From positions 1 to 47,502 of the forward strand of contig NZ_JAQGJT010000134.1 of the NCBI RefSeq assembly GCF_028290495.1: a stretch of 47,502 nt of DNA, in the 5' to 3' direction. The notes under the pieces are model-generated. The model saw nothing but the letters and a program-made list of their open reading frames with translations. It did no database searches and was not told the DNA's origin. The stretch is from Tardiphaga sp. (GTDB lineage: Bacteria > Pseudomonadota > Alphaproteobacteria > Rhizobiales > Xanthobacteraceae). The position numbers and the translations under genes are program-made. Shown piece by piece: positions 8,410-17,386 of this stretch (position 1 is the stretch's first letter; each line of letters begins with the position of its first letter).

Positions 8410-8973
8410 GTGGACATAAGCTCGCTCGCCATCCCTGACGTAAAGTTGATCCACCCGGCGATTCACCGCGACGGACGCGGCTTCTTTACCGAAACCTTCC
8501 ACCGTAACGCGATGGCGGCCGCCGGGATCGGACCAGATTTCGTCCAGGACAATCATTCGCTGTCCGCGGAGGCCGGCACCCTGCGCGGTTTGCATTTCCA
8601 GCTTCCGCCACACGCCCAGGGCAAGCTGCTGCGCGTGGTGCGCGGTCGAATTTTTGACGTCGCTGTCGATATCCGCGTGGGCTCGCCGACATTCGGCCGG
8701 CATGTCAGCGCAACGCTCGGCCCCGAACGCTGTGTGCAGATATGGATTCCGCCGGGCTTTGCTCATGGATACTGCACGCTTGAGCCCGATACCGAGGTGG
8801 TCTACAAAGTCACGGATTACTACGCGCCGGCGAGTGACCGGGGGTTGCTGTGGGATGACCCCTCGCTCGGTATCGACTGGCCGGTATCGCATCACGATGC
8901 CAGGCTTTCAGCCAAGGACCGAACGCATCCCATGTTGAAGGATCTGGAGCCGGCGTTCACCGGCTCGATCTGA
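8410..8973 (+). CDS. rfbC: dTDP-4-dehydrorhamnose 3,5-epimerase
   Basis: The 187-residue cupin enzyme converts dTDP-4-keto-6-deoxyglucose to dTDP-4-keto-L-rhamnose. Diagnostic sequences are [34 protein letters not shown] with the catalytic His62, [13 protein letters not shown] and [12 protein letters not shown] with the conserved Tyr. The length is normal for RmlC. The start is a GTG at 8410 with GAAGAAAG about nine bases upstream. It leads the rfbC-rfbB-rfbD-rfbA set on the plus strand and precedes rfbB by 25 bp. Confidence 0.96.
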   Translation: MDISSLAIPDVKLIHPAIHRDGRGFFTETFHRNAMAAAGIGPDFVQDNHSLSAEAGTLRGLHFQLPPHAQGKLLRVVRGRIFDVAVDIRVGSPTFGRHVSATLGPERCVQIWIPPGFAHGYCTLEPDTEVVYKVTDYYAPASDRGLLWDDPSLGIDWPVSHHDARLSAKDRTHPMLKDLEPAFTGSI

Positions 8974-8998
8974 CACAGCAGGTCACAGCGAGGATTTC

Positions 8999-10066
8999 AT
9001 GCGTATATTGGTGACCGGCGGTGCGGGTTTCATCGGGTCGGCACTGGTTCGCCATCTCGTCGGCGAAGAGGGAGCCGACGTCCTCAACGTCGACAAGCTC
9101 ACTTACGCGTCCAACCTCGCATCGGTAGCCTCTGTCGCGCGCGACCAGCGCTACGCCCTGCGGAAGCTCGACATCTGCGATGCCGCCGGTGTTGGCCAGG
9201 CATTTGCGGAATTCCAGCCGGACGCGGTCGTGCATCTGGCGGCGGAGACCCACGTCGACCGCTCGATCACAGGCGCGGCAGCCTTCGTCGAGACCAATGT
9301 CACCGGCACCTATGTTTTGCTCGACGCGGCACGTCGCTATTACGAAGGACTGTCGGGCGCGCAGCGGCGCGCATTTCGATTTCTCCACGTCTCTACCGAT
9401 GAAGTCTACGGATCGCTCGGTGCGCAAGGCCTGTTCACCGAACAGACGGCCTATGATCCGAGCTCGCCTTACTCGGCGAGCAAGGCTGCGTCGGATCATC
9501 TCGTCGTTGCGTGGCACCGCACCTATGGATTGCCGACGATCATTTCGAATTGCTCGAACAATTACGGGCCGTACCAGTTTCCGGAAAAACTCATTCCGCT
9601 GATGATCCTCAATGCGATCGAAGGCAAGCCGTTGCCGATCTACGGCGACGGCTCCAATGTGCGCGACTGGCTTCATGTCGATGACCACGTGCGCGCGCTG
9701 GTGCTGATCCTGCAGGGCGGTGAACCCGGACAGAAGTACAACGTCGGCGGCCGCAACGAGCACAGCAATGCCGATGTCGTCGATCGCATTTGCGGGATCA
9801 TGGATCGCCTGCGGCCGGGCGCGCCGCATCGCAGGCTGATCTCCTTCGTGACGGACCGGCCGGGGCACGATCAGCGCTATGCCATCGACGCCAGCCGGCT
9901 GGAATCCACGTTTGGCTGGCGTGCCCGGGAGACGTTCGAGACGGGCCTTGAAAAGACCGTGCGCTGGTATCTCGACAATGAGGACTGGTGGGCGCCGCTG
10001 CGCGGCCATGCCGGCCAGCGTCTTGGCCTGGTGGCGTCGCCAGCAGCAGGCCGCGTGGCCTCGTGA
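8999..10066 (+). CDS. rfbB: dTDP-glucose 4,6-dehydratase
   Basis: The 355-residue extended SDR makes dTDP-4-keto-6-deoxyglucose from dTDP-glucose. It has the NAD-binding GGAGFIG at residues 7-13, [12 protein letters not shown], the catalytic STDEVYG with Asp134-Glu135, and YSASK at 158-162, plus [15 protein letters not shown], which is characteristic of RmlB. The product feeds both the rhamnose branch (RfbC, RfbD) and the WecE aminotransferase. AGCGAGGA precedes the ATG. Its stop codon overlaps the GTG start of rfbD by 4 nt. Confidence 0.97.
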   Translation: MRILVTGGAGFIGSALVRHLVGEEGADVLNVDKLTYASNLASVASVARDQRYALRKLDICDAAGVGQAFAEFQPDAVVHLAAETHVDRSITGAAAFVETNVTGTYVLLDAARRYYEGLSGAQRRAFRFLHVSTDEVYGSLGAQGLFTEQTAYDPSSPYSASKAASDHLVVAWHRTYGLPTIISNCSNNYGPYQFPEKLIPLMILNAIEGKPLPIYGDGSNVRDWLHVDDHVRALVLILQGGEPGQKYNVGGRNEHSNADVVDRICGIMDRLRPGAPHRRLISFVTDRPGHDQRYAIDASRLESTFGWRARETFETGLEKTVRWYLDNEDWWAPLRGHAGQRLGLVASPAAGRVAS

Positions 10067-10953
10067 GAATTCTCGTCACCGGCCGTACCGGCCAGCTCGT
10101 GCACGGCCTGGTCGAACGATCTCCCGGGACGGATATCGCGATCGTTACGGCAGGGCGCCCGGATTTCGATCTAACCGACGAAACATCCGTCATGGCCACG
10201 GTGGCGCGTTTGCAACCGGACGCGGTGATCAACGCGGCGGCCTACACGGCGGTGGACAAGGCCGAATCCGAGCCGGAGCAGGCGCATCTCGTCAACGCGC
10301 TGGGGGCGGAATTCGTCGCGCGGGCCTGTGCCGTGCACGGCATTCCGGTGATCCAGATCTCGACCGACTATGTGTTCGACGGTGGCAAGGCGGAACCCTA
10401 TCGCGAGGATGACGCGACGGCGCCCATCAACGTCTACGGCCGCAGCAAGCTTGAGGGCGAGGTCCGGGTCGCACGGGCCTGTCCGCAGCACGTGATCCTG
10501 CGCACGGCGTGGCTGCACAGCCCGTGGGGCGCCAACTTCGTCAAGACCATGCTTCGACTGGCAGCGACCCGGGCCGAGATCCAGGTGGTGGCCGATCAGC
10601 GGGGATCGCCCACTTACGTGCCGGATCTTGCAGATGCCGTGCTGGCGATTGCAGCGCGCGCGGTAACGCGGCGGGCCGACATGGCGTGGGGCACCTATCA
10701 CGCTGCAAATGCAGGCGAGGCGACCTGGTTCGATTTCGCGCGGGAGGTGATGCGCTGTGCGGCTCAGCGCAACCTGCCGACGGCGGAAATCCTGCCGATT
10801 GCCGCGCGGGATTATCCGACGGCGGCCCGCCGCCCGGGGGAAGCGCGGCTCGCCGGCGCCAAGCTTGAGCAGGCGCTGGGTCTGTCGCTGCCGGACTGGC
10901 GTCAGGGCGTGGCGGCCTGTGTGGCGAGGTTGTCGGTGAGCCATAACGACTGA
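10063..10953 (+). CDS. rfbD: dTDP-4-dehydrorhamnose reductase
   Basis: The 296-residue SDR reduces dTDP-4-keto-L-rhamnose to dTDP-L-rhamnose. It opens with a TGRTGQL nucleotide-binding loop, followed by [23 protein letters not shown] and the active-site YGRSK at residues 125-129. DQRGSPTY near the middle is a classic RmlD signature. The GTG at 10063 is chosen because it overlaps the rfbB stop (GTGA) and places the nucleotide-binding strand at the N-terminus; a longer frame from 9988 lies inside rfbB. Confidence 0.96.
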   Translation: MRILVTGRTGQLVHGLVERSPGTDIAIVTAGRPDFDLTDETSVMATVARLQPDAVINAAAYTAVDKAESEPEQAHLVNALGAEFVARACAVHGIPVIQISTDYVFDGGKAEPYREDDATAPINVYGRSKLEGEVRVARACPQHVILRTAWLHSPWGANFVKTMLRLAATRAEIQVVADQRGSPTYVPDLADAVLAIAARAVTRRADMAWGTYHAANAGEATWFDFAREVMRCAAQRNLPTAEILPIAARDYPTAARRPGEARLAGAKLEQALGLSLPDWRQGVAACVARLSVSHND

Positions 10954-11100
10954 CGTCGGGGCCGTCGAATTGCCAAGATTCGCGGTCCGTGCGATGGAGA
11001 AGGCACATGAGGGCCGCTCTGCGCCCAGCAATCGTGCCGGCATCCCCGCTGACGCGCCTGGCCATTACGTTTTCGGCCACCACCTCCTTGGAGCTGCGAC

Positions 11101-11976
11101 ATGAAGGGAATCATCCTCGCAGGCGGAAGCGGCACGCGCCTCTATCCGATGACGCTTGCCGTGTCCAAGCAGTTGCTGCCGGTCTACGACAAGCCGATGA
11201 TCTATTATCCGTTGAGCACGCTGATGCTGGCGGGCGTGCGTGACATTCTCATTATTTCCACGCCGGCGGACCTTCCCAGCTTCGAGAAACTGCTCGGCAA
11301 TGGCGAGCGGCTCGGCATCAAGATCAGCTATCTGGTTCAGCCGCGCCCCGAAGGGCTGGCGCAGGCCTATGTGATCGGGGCTGATTTCGTGGGCGGCGAG
11401 AGCTCGGTGCTGATCCTTGGCGATAATATCTTCTTCGGCCACGGCATGCCGATTTCGCTAAACGCAGCACGGGAGCGACCGAGCGGCGCGACGGTGTTCG
11501 CCTATCACGTCACCGACCCCGAGCGTTATGGCGTCGTCGAATTCGACGCCGCAGGCCGCCCGCTGTCGATCGTCGAGAAACCTGCCGCTCCGAAATCCAA
11601 ATGGGCGGTCACCGGTCTGTATTTTTTCGACCATCGCATCGTCGATATCGCCGCGGCGCTGAAGCCGTCGCCGCGCGGTGAGCTTGAGATTACCGATGCG
11701 ATCTCTGCCTATCTGGCGATGGGCGAACTGCACGTCGAAAAGCTCGGCCGGGGCTTTGCCTGGCTCGACACCGGTACGCCGGATTCGATCCTTGATGCGT
11801 CGGACTTCATGCGCACGCTGGAGAAGCGGCAGGGGTTCCGTGTCAGTTGCCCCGAGGAGATCGCATTCCGGATGGGGTTCATCGATCGTGCCCAGCTGGC
11901 GCGGCTCGGCCGGGAGCTGGAAAAGGTCGATTACGGCCGCTATCTGCTGGCGATTGCCGAAGATCCGACGGCCTGA
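11101..11976 (+). CDS. rfbA: Glucose-1-phosphate thymidylyltransferase
   Basis: The 291-residue nucleotidyltransferase makes dTDP-glucose from dTTP and glucose 1-phosphate, the first step of the dTDP-sugar branch. It opens with [16 protein letters not shown], the pyrophosphorylase signature, and continues with [53 protein letters not shown] and [11 protein letters not shown], all RmlA hallmarks. The length is normal. It starts 147 bp after rfbD, a gap with no recognised gene, so it may have extra regulation or its own promoter. Confidence 0.97.
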   Translation: MKGIILAGGSGTRLYPMTLAVSKQLLPVYDKPMIYYPLSTLMLAGVRDILIISTPADLPSFEKLLGNGERLGIKISYLVQPRPEGLAQAYVIGADFVGGESSVLILGDNIFFGHGMPISLNAARERPSGATVFAYHVTDPERYGVVEFDAAGRPLSIVEKPAAPKSKWAVTGLYFFDHRIVDIAAALKPSPRGELEITDAISAYLAMGELHVEKLGRGFAWLDTGTPDSILDASDFMRTLEKRQGFRVSCPEEIAFRMGFIDRAQLARLGRELEKVDYGRYLLAIAEDPTA

Positions 11977-11991
11977 GCGATCCTCGCGGAG

Positions 11992-12007
11992 GCGGCCAAG
12001 CCGCTTT
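11992..12007 (+). terminator. Weak hairpin after rfbA
   Basis: GCGGC and GCCGC flank a CAA loop and are followed by only TTT. It lies 16 bp after the rfbA stop. The stem is short and the U-tract minimal, so it would at most be partial. Confidence 0.2.
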
Positions 12008-12072
12008 CGCAACCTTGCCAATTGCGCTATCTGGCTGCGGAGCGCCTCAACACCAACGATGAAAGTAGCGGG

Positions 12073-12912
12073 ATGCGGAGCGTTGTTCTCGGCGCCACGG
12101 GAGTTGTCGGCGGCTATATCGTCGCGCAGCTCGTCCGTGCAGGCGAGAAACCGGTGGCGATTTCGCGATCGCCCCATGCCAGCGACAGCATCGAGTGGGT
12201 GCAAGGCGATCTGACGGCGCCGCAAAGCCTGAAGTTGCCGGATGTCGATCGACTGTTCTGCACCGTCGAGGTCGGCGCGCTGGCAGACGCTTTGCCGCAC
12301 ATCTACACGCCGTCGCTGAAGCGGGTGGTGGCCTTCACATCGACCAGCATCGTCACCAAGATCGAGTCGGAGATCGAGTCCGAACGTATCTTGCTGCAAC
12401 GGCTGGCGGACGGCGAGCGCCGCCTGATCGCAACCTGCGAGCGATACGGCATCGGCTGGACCATCCTTCGCCCGACGATCATCTACGCGGAAGGCCGCGA
12501 CGCCAACATCACGCGGCTGGCGCGGTTGATCCGGAAATATGGCGTGCTGCCGCTGGCGGGACGCGGCTCCGGCCGACGCCAGCCGGTGCACGCGGAAGAC
12601 CTTGCGATCGGCGCGCTGCAGGCGGCCAACAGCGACGCGGCAGCCGGCAATACCTATGCGCTGCCGGGCTCCGAGACGATCACCTATCGCGAAATGGTCG
12701 GCCGGATATTCGACGGCCTCAATAGGCCCCGCCGCATCCTGTCGGTACCGCCGGTGCTGTGGCGCGCCGCGTTCACCCTTGCGAAGCCGCTGTTTCCGAA
12801 AGCGAACGCTGCGATGGGCAGCCGCATGGCAATGGACATGGTGTTCGACGACACGCCTGCGAAGCAGGATTTCGGCTGGAGCCCGCGCGGCTTCCGTCCG
12901 CGCTTCGATTGA
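12073..12912 (+). CDS. NAD(P)-dependent atypical SDR / epimerase-dehydratase
   Basis: The 279-residue protein begins MRSVVLGATGVVGGYIV, a Rossmann glycine motif of the atypical SDR type. It has a conserved-looking HAEDLAIGALQAA segment seen in nucleotide-sugar epimerase relatives. I do not find a YxxxK active site at the expected place; FTSTSIVTKIE stands where the Ser/Tyr region should be. The reaction is therefore unclear: it may be a reductase, or a binding-only member. The start is chosen at 12073 because it begins directly with the nucleotide-binding strand and has GCGGG upstream. Its stop overlaps the next gene's ATG by one base, so the two are probably co-translated. Confidence 0.75.
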   Translation: MRSVVLGATGVVGGYIVAQLVRAGEKPVAISRSPHASDSIEWVQGDLTAPQSLKLPDVDRLFCTVEVGALADALPHIYTPSLKRVVAFTSTSIVTKIESEIESERILLQRLADGERRLIATCERYGIGWTILRPTIIYAEGRDANITRLARLIRKYGVLPLAGRGSGRRQPVHAEDLAIGALQAANSDAAAGNTYALPGSETITYREMVGRIFDGLNRPRRILSVPPVLWRAAFTLAKPLFPKANAAMGSRMAMDMVFDDTPAKQDFGWSPRGFRPRFD

Positions 12913-13895
12913 TGGCGCTCGTGGCACCCGATACAGGATCTGCTGAAAGCATGGCGCACATCGAAACCAGCACCTCTCGCCGTTCCCTGGCCATCCTGAT
13001 GGGGACCTGGAATGGGGCGGAGCATCTTGACGAACAATTGCAGTCCTTTGCAGACCAGACCCATTCGGACTGGTCGCTCCACGTCTCCGACGATGGCTCG
13101 AGCGACGCGACCCGCGATCTCGTCACGCGCTTTGCCGCGACCGTGGACCAGCCGGTTGAAGTGCGTATCGGGCCGAAGACCGGTTTCGTGGATAACTTCC
13201 TGACGCTGGCGCGCGACGATGCGATCGACGCCACCTATTTTGCCTTCAGCGACCAGGACGATATCTGGTATCCGGACAAGCTGGCGCGTGCGCTCGCCTG
13301 GTTCGAAACGGTGACGGACGATTCAATTCCGGCGGTGTATTTTTCGCGCACCGAACTGATCACCTCGCAGGGGCTTCCGCGCGGCCATTCCACCTTGTTC
13401 CGGCGGCCGGCGGTGTTTCGCAACGCGCTGGTTCAAAACATCGGCGGCGCCAACACGATGGTGTTCAACCGCGCCGCCCGGCGCCTGTTGCAGGCGGCCG
13501 CCGAAGCGCCGGCGGTCTCGCACGACTGGGCGCTGTATCTGCTCGTTACCGCGGTCGACGGCATTGCCTATTACGACAGCGCGTCGACGCTGAAGTATCG
13601 TCAGCATGACGGCAACGTCATGGGCTCCAATCGCGGTGTCGGCGCGGTCCGGCGGCGCCTGGAGTTGATGTTTCAGGGCACGATATCGCGCTGGAATGCC
13701 ATCAATCGCGAACTGCTGCGCTCGGTCGATGCGCAGCTATCCGCTGGCAACCGCGAGACACTGCGGCTGTTTTCCGAAGCCGGTTCGGCGCCGATGCTGG
13801 TCCGGCTGTGGAAGCTGAAATGCTCCGGCGTCTACCGGCAGACCTGGCTCGGAAATCTCGGCCTCGCGCTGGCCGCGCTGATCGGAAAGATCTGA
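12912..13895 (+). CDS. GT2 glycosyltransferase, rhamnosyltransferase-like
   Basis: The 327-residue protein has LAILMGTWNGAEHLDEQL, HVSDDGSSDATRDL and AFSDQDDIWYPDKL, the sugar-nucleotide-binding signature of a GT2 subgroup that includes RfbN/RgpB-type rhamnosyltransferases, then NIGGANTMVFNR, HDWALYLL and KYRQHDGNVMGSN. No membrane helix is seen, so it is a cytoplasmic or peripheral enzyme acting on the lipid-linked repeat unit. Position right after rfbCBDA supports dTDP-L-rhamnose as donor, which is an inference. The ATG at 12912 shares its first base with the previous stop; Met at 12951 is an alternative start. It converges on the sulfatase-fold gene with 23 bp between. Confidence 0.85.
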   Translation: MALVAPDTGSAESMAHIETSTSRRSLAILMGTWNGAEHLDEQLQSFADQTHSDWSLHVSDDGSSDATRDLVTRFAATVDQPVEVRIGPKTGFVDNFLTLARDDAIDATYFAFSDQDDIWYPDKLARALAWFETVTDDSIPAVYFSRTELITSQGLPRGHSTLFRRPAVFRNALVQNIGGANTMVFNRAARRLLQAAAEAPAVSHDWALYLLVTAVDGIAYYDSASTLKYRQHDGNVMGSNRGVGAVRRRLELMFQGTISRWNAINRELLRSVDAQLSAGNRETLRLFSEAGSAPMLVRLWKLKCSGVYRQTWLGNLGLALAALIGKI

Positions 13896-13918
13896 GCGGC
13901 GTACCCGAGGCCACCTCT

Positions 13919-16900
13919 TCAGCGCAGCGTGAGCGAGTGCACCTGAACGGCGAACACTGTCGGGTCATCGTTTAGCCCGAGCGCGACCTGTGACGTCGCT
14001 TCCGGCAGATCGAAACGCAGATCGAGATTCCCGCTCTCGACAAGACGCGCCGGAATGTCTGCCTCAAATTCTCCGGCTGCGCTGACCGACCATTCGTTGA
14101 TTTTTTCGTTGTTGACGTAGACGACCACGGTTTGACGTTCCAGTTTTCCGGGCACCACAAAGGGGATCAGCGAGGCTTTGAGCGTCAATGATTCCGTGGG
14201 GATATTCGCCAACTGCATGTCGAGAGAGCTCTGATGGCCGACCGTCCAGGTGAAGCCGGCCTGTGGATCGCCCCATCCTCCGGATTGAAACCTCTTCGAA
14301 TTGCCGTCGCGTCCGAAAGTTACGGTATCGCCGGGCACGTAAGGGTTACTACCGAAGGTGATCGACTGCATCTGAACGGCGTAGAGGGCGGGATCGCTGC
14401 TGATGCCCAACTGCGCGGGGGAGGTGGCGTCCGGCAGCGCGAAGCTAAGTTTAATGACGCCGCTCGCCGTCAGCCGCGCGGGAATCTGCGCCTTGTAGCG
14501 ACCGCTGGCCGTTGCGATCCATTCGGCAATTTTTTCACCGTTGGCGAAGACGTTGACGGTCTGGCGCTCCACTTTTCCGGGTACGAGCCAGGGCGTAAGG
14601 GAAACCTGCAGTGTCAGCGCTCCGGCTGCTGAGTCCTGCAGCGGGATGACGAGGCTGGTTTGCTTTCCGGATGACCAGGTGAAACCGGCGCTCGGCTGGT
14701 TCCATCCGCCGGATTGAAAGTCTGCCGCATTGCCGTCCTGTCCAAAGGCAATGATATCTCCGGTTCGGTAAGCCACCGTTCGCAGCGCCACCGATTCCAC
14801 CTGCATTCCGAGGCGGGACCGGTCCTCGCCCAGTCCGAGTTCTGCAGGTGATTTTGCGTCGGGAAGATCGAAACGGAGATCGATCCGACCGCTGGCAACC
14901 AGGCGGGACGGAATCGCCGCTCGGTATTTTCCGGCGTGGGTCGCATGCCACTCGGTGATTTTCTCACCATTGGCGTAGACCTTGATGGTCTGGCCCTCGA
15001 CCTTTCCGGGGACCTGCAAGGGCGCGAGCAAAACCTCCAGCATCAATGGCTGGGTGGTCGAGGTCGGCAACGGAAGTTCCAGGCTTGACTGTTTTCCAAC
15101 GGTCCAGGTGAAGCCGTCGCCCGGGGTGCCCCAACCGGCCGACTGATAGTCGGTGGCGATTCCGGCCTGTCCGAACCTGATCGTGTCACCGATTTCATAG
15201 GCCGTGTTGCGAAGGACGGCAGACTGCACTTGAACGCCATAACTGAGGTCGTCCTTGCTCAGCCCGAGGGCGAATGGCGAGGTAGCATCCGGCAGGTCGA
15301 ATCGAAGGTCGAGCCGGTCGCTCGCGGCGATGCGCGAAGGAACGGCTGCCTTGTATTGCCCCGCTGCTCCCACCATCCAGGTCGCAAGCTTTTCGTCGTT
15401 CGCATAGACGTTGACCGTCTGGCTCTCCAGTCGACCGGGCACGAGAAAGGGCGATAGCGAGGCTACCAGCATCAGCGGTTGTGAGGTCGGCCCCGCCAGC
15501 GGGACGGTGAGGTCGGCGCGCCGGCCGATAGTCCAGGCAAATCCTTCGCCGGGATCACCCCATCCGAACGACTGGTAGTCATCGGCGTTTCCATTGCGGC
15601 CGAACGTCATTATTTCGTCGGGCTTGTAAGGCGGAATTCGATAGAGCCTGTTGCGCGACAGGTATTGTATGGGCGAGGCGCGCCAGGACTCGTCGTTCCA
15701 GACCGGGCCGTTGATTTCGAAAGCCTTGAAGGTTGGAAAATAGCCCTGGGGATCGAACCTGACGATAGTTGAATAGAACAACCGGGAAGCAGGGGGCATC
15801 GCCTTGGGATCGAACAGCGAAAAGCAGCTGTCGTTCGCATATGCCGGGAGCAAGCGGCGCATCGTGCAATTCAGATTGGAGAGGCTCACCGGCGTCGCCA
15901 CCGTCTGCAGCGGACCTGTGGCCCCGGCCTGCTTCACAATCAGCAGGGGCAGCGCGGCGACGCGCAACGCTGAGGCAACCATGTCGTGTCCTGCGGGAAT
16001 ATTCCACGCCGGCGGCGCGACGAACGCCTGCCCCTGCAGGCCGGCGCCGTGATCGCCGAATACGAACACGTTGGACCGGTCGTAAACGCCGGCGTCCCGG
16101 AGCCTCTTCATGTAGCCGACCACGCCGCGGATCGACTGTTCGGCTACCGCCGTGTAGTTCGCCCGCGTTCTTTCAGCTTCCTTGAATTTAGTCTCTCCAT
16201 TCCTTGCAGCCGCAAAATAATCAAAGCCGGACGCTTCGTAACGCTGCAGCGGAATGTGCGGTCCCTTGAGGTGAATGATCTTTGCGACGGGCCGATCAAT
16301 GCGTTTGGTTGGAAGCGTCAGGAGATTGCGGATGAATGTCAGATTGTTGTCGATCGTATCGGTTGCGTCGAGCCCGACCTGCGACACCGTGCGGAACATC
16401 ATCTGTTTCAGGAATTGCGGCGCGATCGTATAGAGCGCGAACAGTTGCATGCTCACGGTCGTCTCCAGATCGGGAAAAAACGTCCGCACCAGGTTGGATG
16501 CCAGCGCTGAACGATTCGGAATAGGCGTCGCCAATCCCCATCGGTCGAGTTCGACGTAATATCCGTCGTCCATCAGTCTTTTCATGATGGAATTCGGTCC
16601 CGAATAGGACTCGGACTGGTATTTGGCGTAAGGAACCTGGTTAAGATAATCCTCGCCTGTCAGTACCGAAGGCACGCTCAGCAACGTATAGGGAAATGCC
16701 GATGCGGTGTCGGCAAAGTAGCGAAAGCCGGGAAGCTCCTGTGCGAGCGCGGGTTGCCTGGCAAGCAGATCGGCGAAGACATCAGACTGGAACGTATCGA
16801 GTATGATGACGACCACGTTGCTGGTGGTCGATACGATCTCCTCGTGTTTCTCGGTAGTCTCCAGCGTTTCCTTGGCCATCAGTTCGGCGAAGGTGCGTTC

Positions 16901-17386
16901 CGAAAATGCAGGCGACAGCCAGACCATGTGAAGGGCCTGCGCCAGACACAAGAAGGCGCAGATCGTTGTGGCCTTGCGGAATATCCATCGGCGCCCCAAG
17001 GCAAAAGCGATCGCAATGGCGGCGCAAAGCGCGATATCGATGGCTCCCTGCAGGCTGTAGGCTTGCCAGTCCGGGGTGTTTCCCATCAGCGAGCCGTAGT
17101 CCCAGAGGATCACGCTGCCTTTGATCCAGGCGAGCAAGGCAAGCGCGATGTTGGCGACGACCGCCCCCCGCCGCCATTGTGGCCGGACCCAGCCTTCACA
17201 GCCGGTGATCAGCAGCGTCAGCAGGACTGCCAGTCCTGCGAAAGCCAGTAGCAAGGGAATGAACGCGATCGGAAAAGTGACAGGGTTTTGCAACTCCGCC
17301 TTCACGACGGGGAAAAAGGTCAGGGTCACAGCCAGCGTGAAAGCCGACAGCAACAGCAAATAGGATCGTGAAAATCGGCCGATCAT
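13919..17386 (-). CDS. Membrane-anchored sulfatase-fold enzyme with four C-terminal tandem domains
   Basis: The 1155-residue protein has about four hydrophobic helices in its first 150 residues, an alkaline-phosphatase/sulfatase-superfamily domain at about 185-545, and four tandem domains of 143 residues from about 587 to the end. The enzymatic part opens with NVVVIILDTFQSD (Asp197, Thr198 as possible metal ligand and nucleophile) and also shows IIHLKGPHIPL and VFGDHGAG (second metal site). This plan resembles LtaS/EptA/OpgB-type transferases that place phosphoglycerol or phosphoethanolamine on envelope glycans, but the substrate is unknown. The ATG at 17386 overlaps the methyltransferase stop (ATGA). 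The frame runs open upstream to 17848, but that part is inside the methyltransferase gene. Periplasmic orientation is inferred. Confidence 0.85.
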   Translation of the reverse strand: MIGRFSRSYLLLLSAFTLAVTLTFFPVVKAELQNPVTFPIAFIPLLLAFAGLAVLLTLLITGCEGWVRPQWRRGAVVANIALALLAWIKGSVILWDYGSLMGNTPDWQAYSLQGAIDIALCAAIAIAFALGRRWIFRKATTICAFLCLAQALHMVWLSPAFSERTFAELMAKETLETTEKHEEIVSTTSNVVVIILDTFQSDVFADLLARQPALAQELPGFRYFADTASAFPYTLLSVPSVLTGEDYLNQVPYAKYQSESYSGPNSIMKRLMDDGYYVELDRWGLATPIPNRSALASNLVRTFFPDLETTVSMQLFALYTIAPQFLKQMMFRTVSQVGLDATDTIDNNLTFIRNLLTLPTKRIDRPVAKIIHLKGPHIPLQRYEASGFDYFAAARNGETKFKEAERTRANYTAVAEQSIRGVVGYMKRLRDAGVYDRSNVFVFGDHGAGLQGQAFVAPPAWNIPAGHDMVASALRVAALPLLIVKQAGATGPLQTVATPVSLSNLNCTMRRLLPAYANDSCFSLFDPKAMPPASRLFYSTIVRFDPQGYFPTFKAFEINGPVWNDESWRASPIQYLSRNRLYRIPPYKPDEIMTFGRNGNADDYQSFGWGDPGEGFAWTIGRRADLTVPLAGPTSQPLMLVASLSPFLVPGRLESQTVNVYANDEKLATWMVGAAGQYKAAVPSRIAASDRLDLRFDLPDATSPFALGLSKDDLSYGVQVQSAVLRNTAYEIGDTIRFGQAGIATDYQSAGWGTPGDGFTWTVGKQSSLELPLPTSTTQPLMLEVLLAPLQVPGKVEGQTIKVYANGEKITEWHATHAGKYRAAIPSRLVASGRIDLRFDLPDAKSPAELGLGEDRSRLGMQVESVALRTVAYRTGDIIAFGQDGNAADFQSGGWNQPSAGFTWSSGKQTSLVIPLQDSAAGALTLQVSLTPWLVPGKVERQTVNVFANGEKIAEWIATASGRYKAQIPARLTASGVIKLSFALPDATSPAQLGISSDPALYAVQMQSITFGSNPYVPGDTVTFGRDGNSKRFQSGGWGDPQAGFTWTVGHQSSLDMQLANIPTESLTLKASLIPFVVPGKLERQTVVVYVNNEKINEWSVSAAGEFEADIPARLVESGNLDLRFDLPEATSQVALGLNDDPTVFAVQVHSLTLR
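13922..15628 (-). repeat. Four tandem 429-bp coding repeats (143-residue domains)
   Basis: The repeats begin near 15628, 15199, 14770 and 14341. The landmark Phe of the FGxxGN motif falls at protein residues 595, 738, 881 and 1024, so the spacing is exactly 143 each time with no indels. Each unit contains an F-G-x-x-G-N/I turn, a QSxGW (or QSFGW) turn, GFxWTxG (SSG in unit 3), VPGxxExQT, a V-Y/F-x-N-x-E-K strand, a second strand ending AxxPxR, and a final LxLxFxLPxAxS. The pattern looks like an all-beta sandwich. About half the residues agree between units 1 and 2 by eye. Confidence 0.9.

Noticed and set aside
11458..12927. 489-codon minus-strand frame
   Set aside because: It spans the antisense of rfbA and the SDR gene; composition is Arg/Asp-rich and no motif is present.
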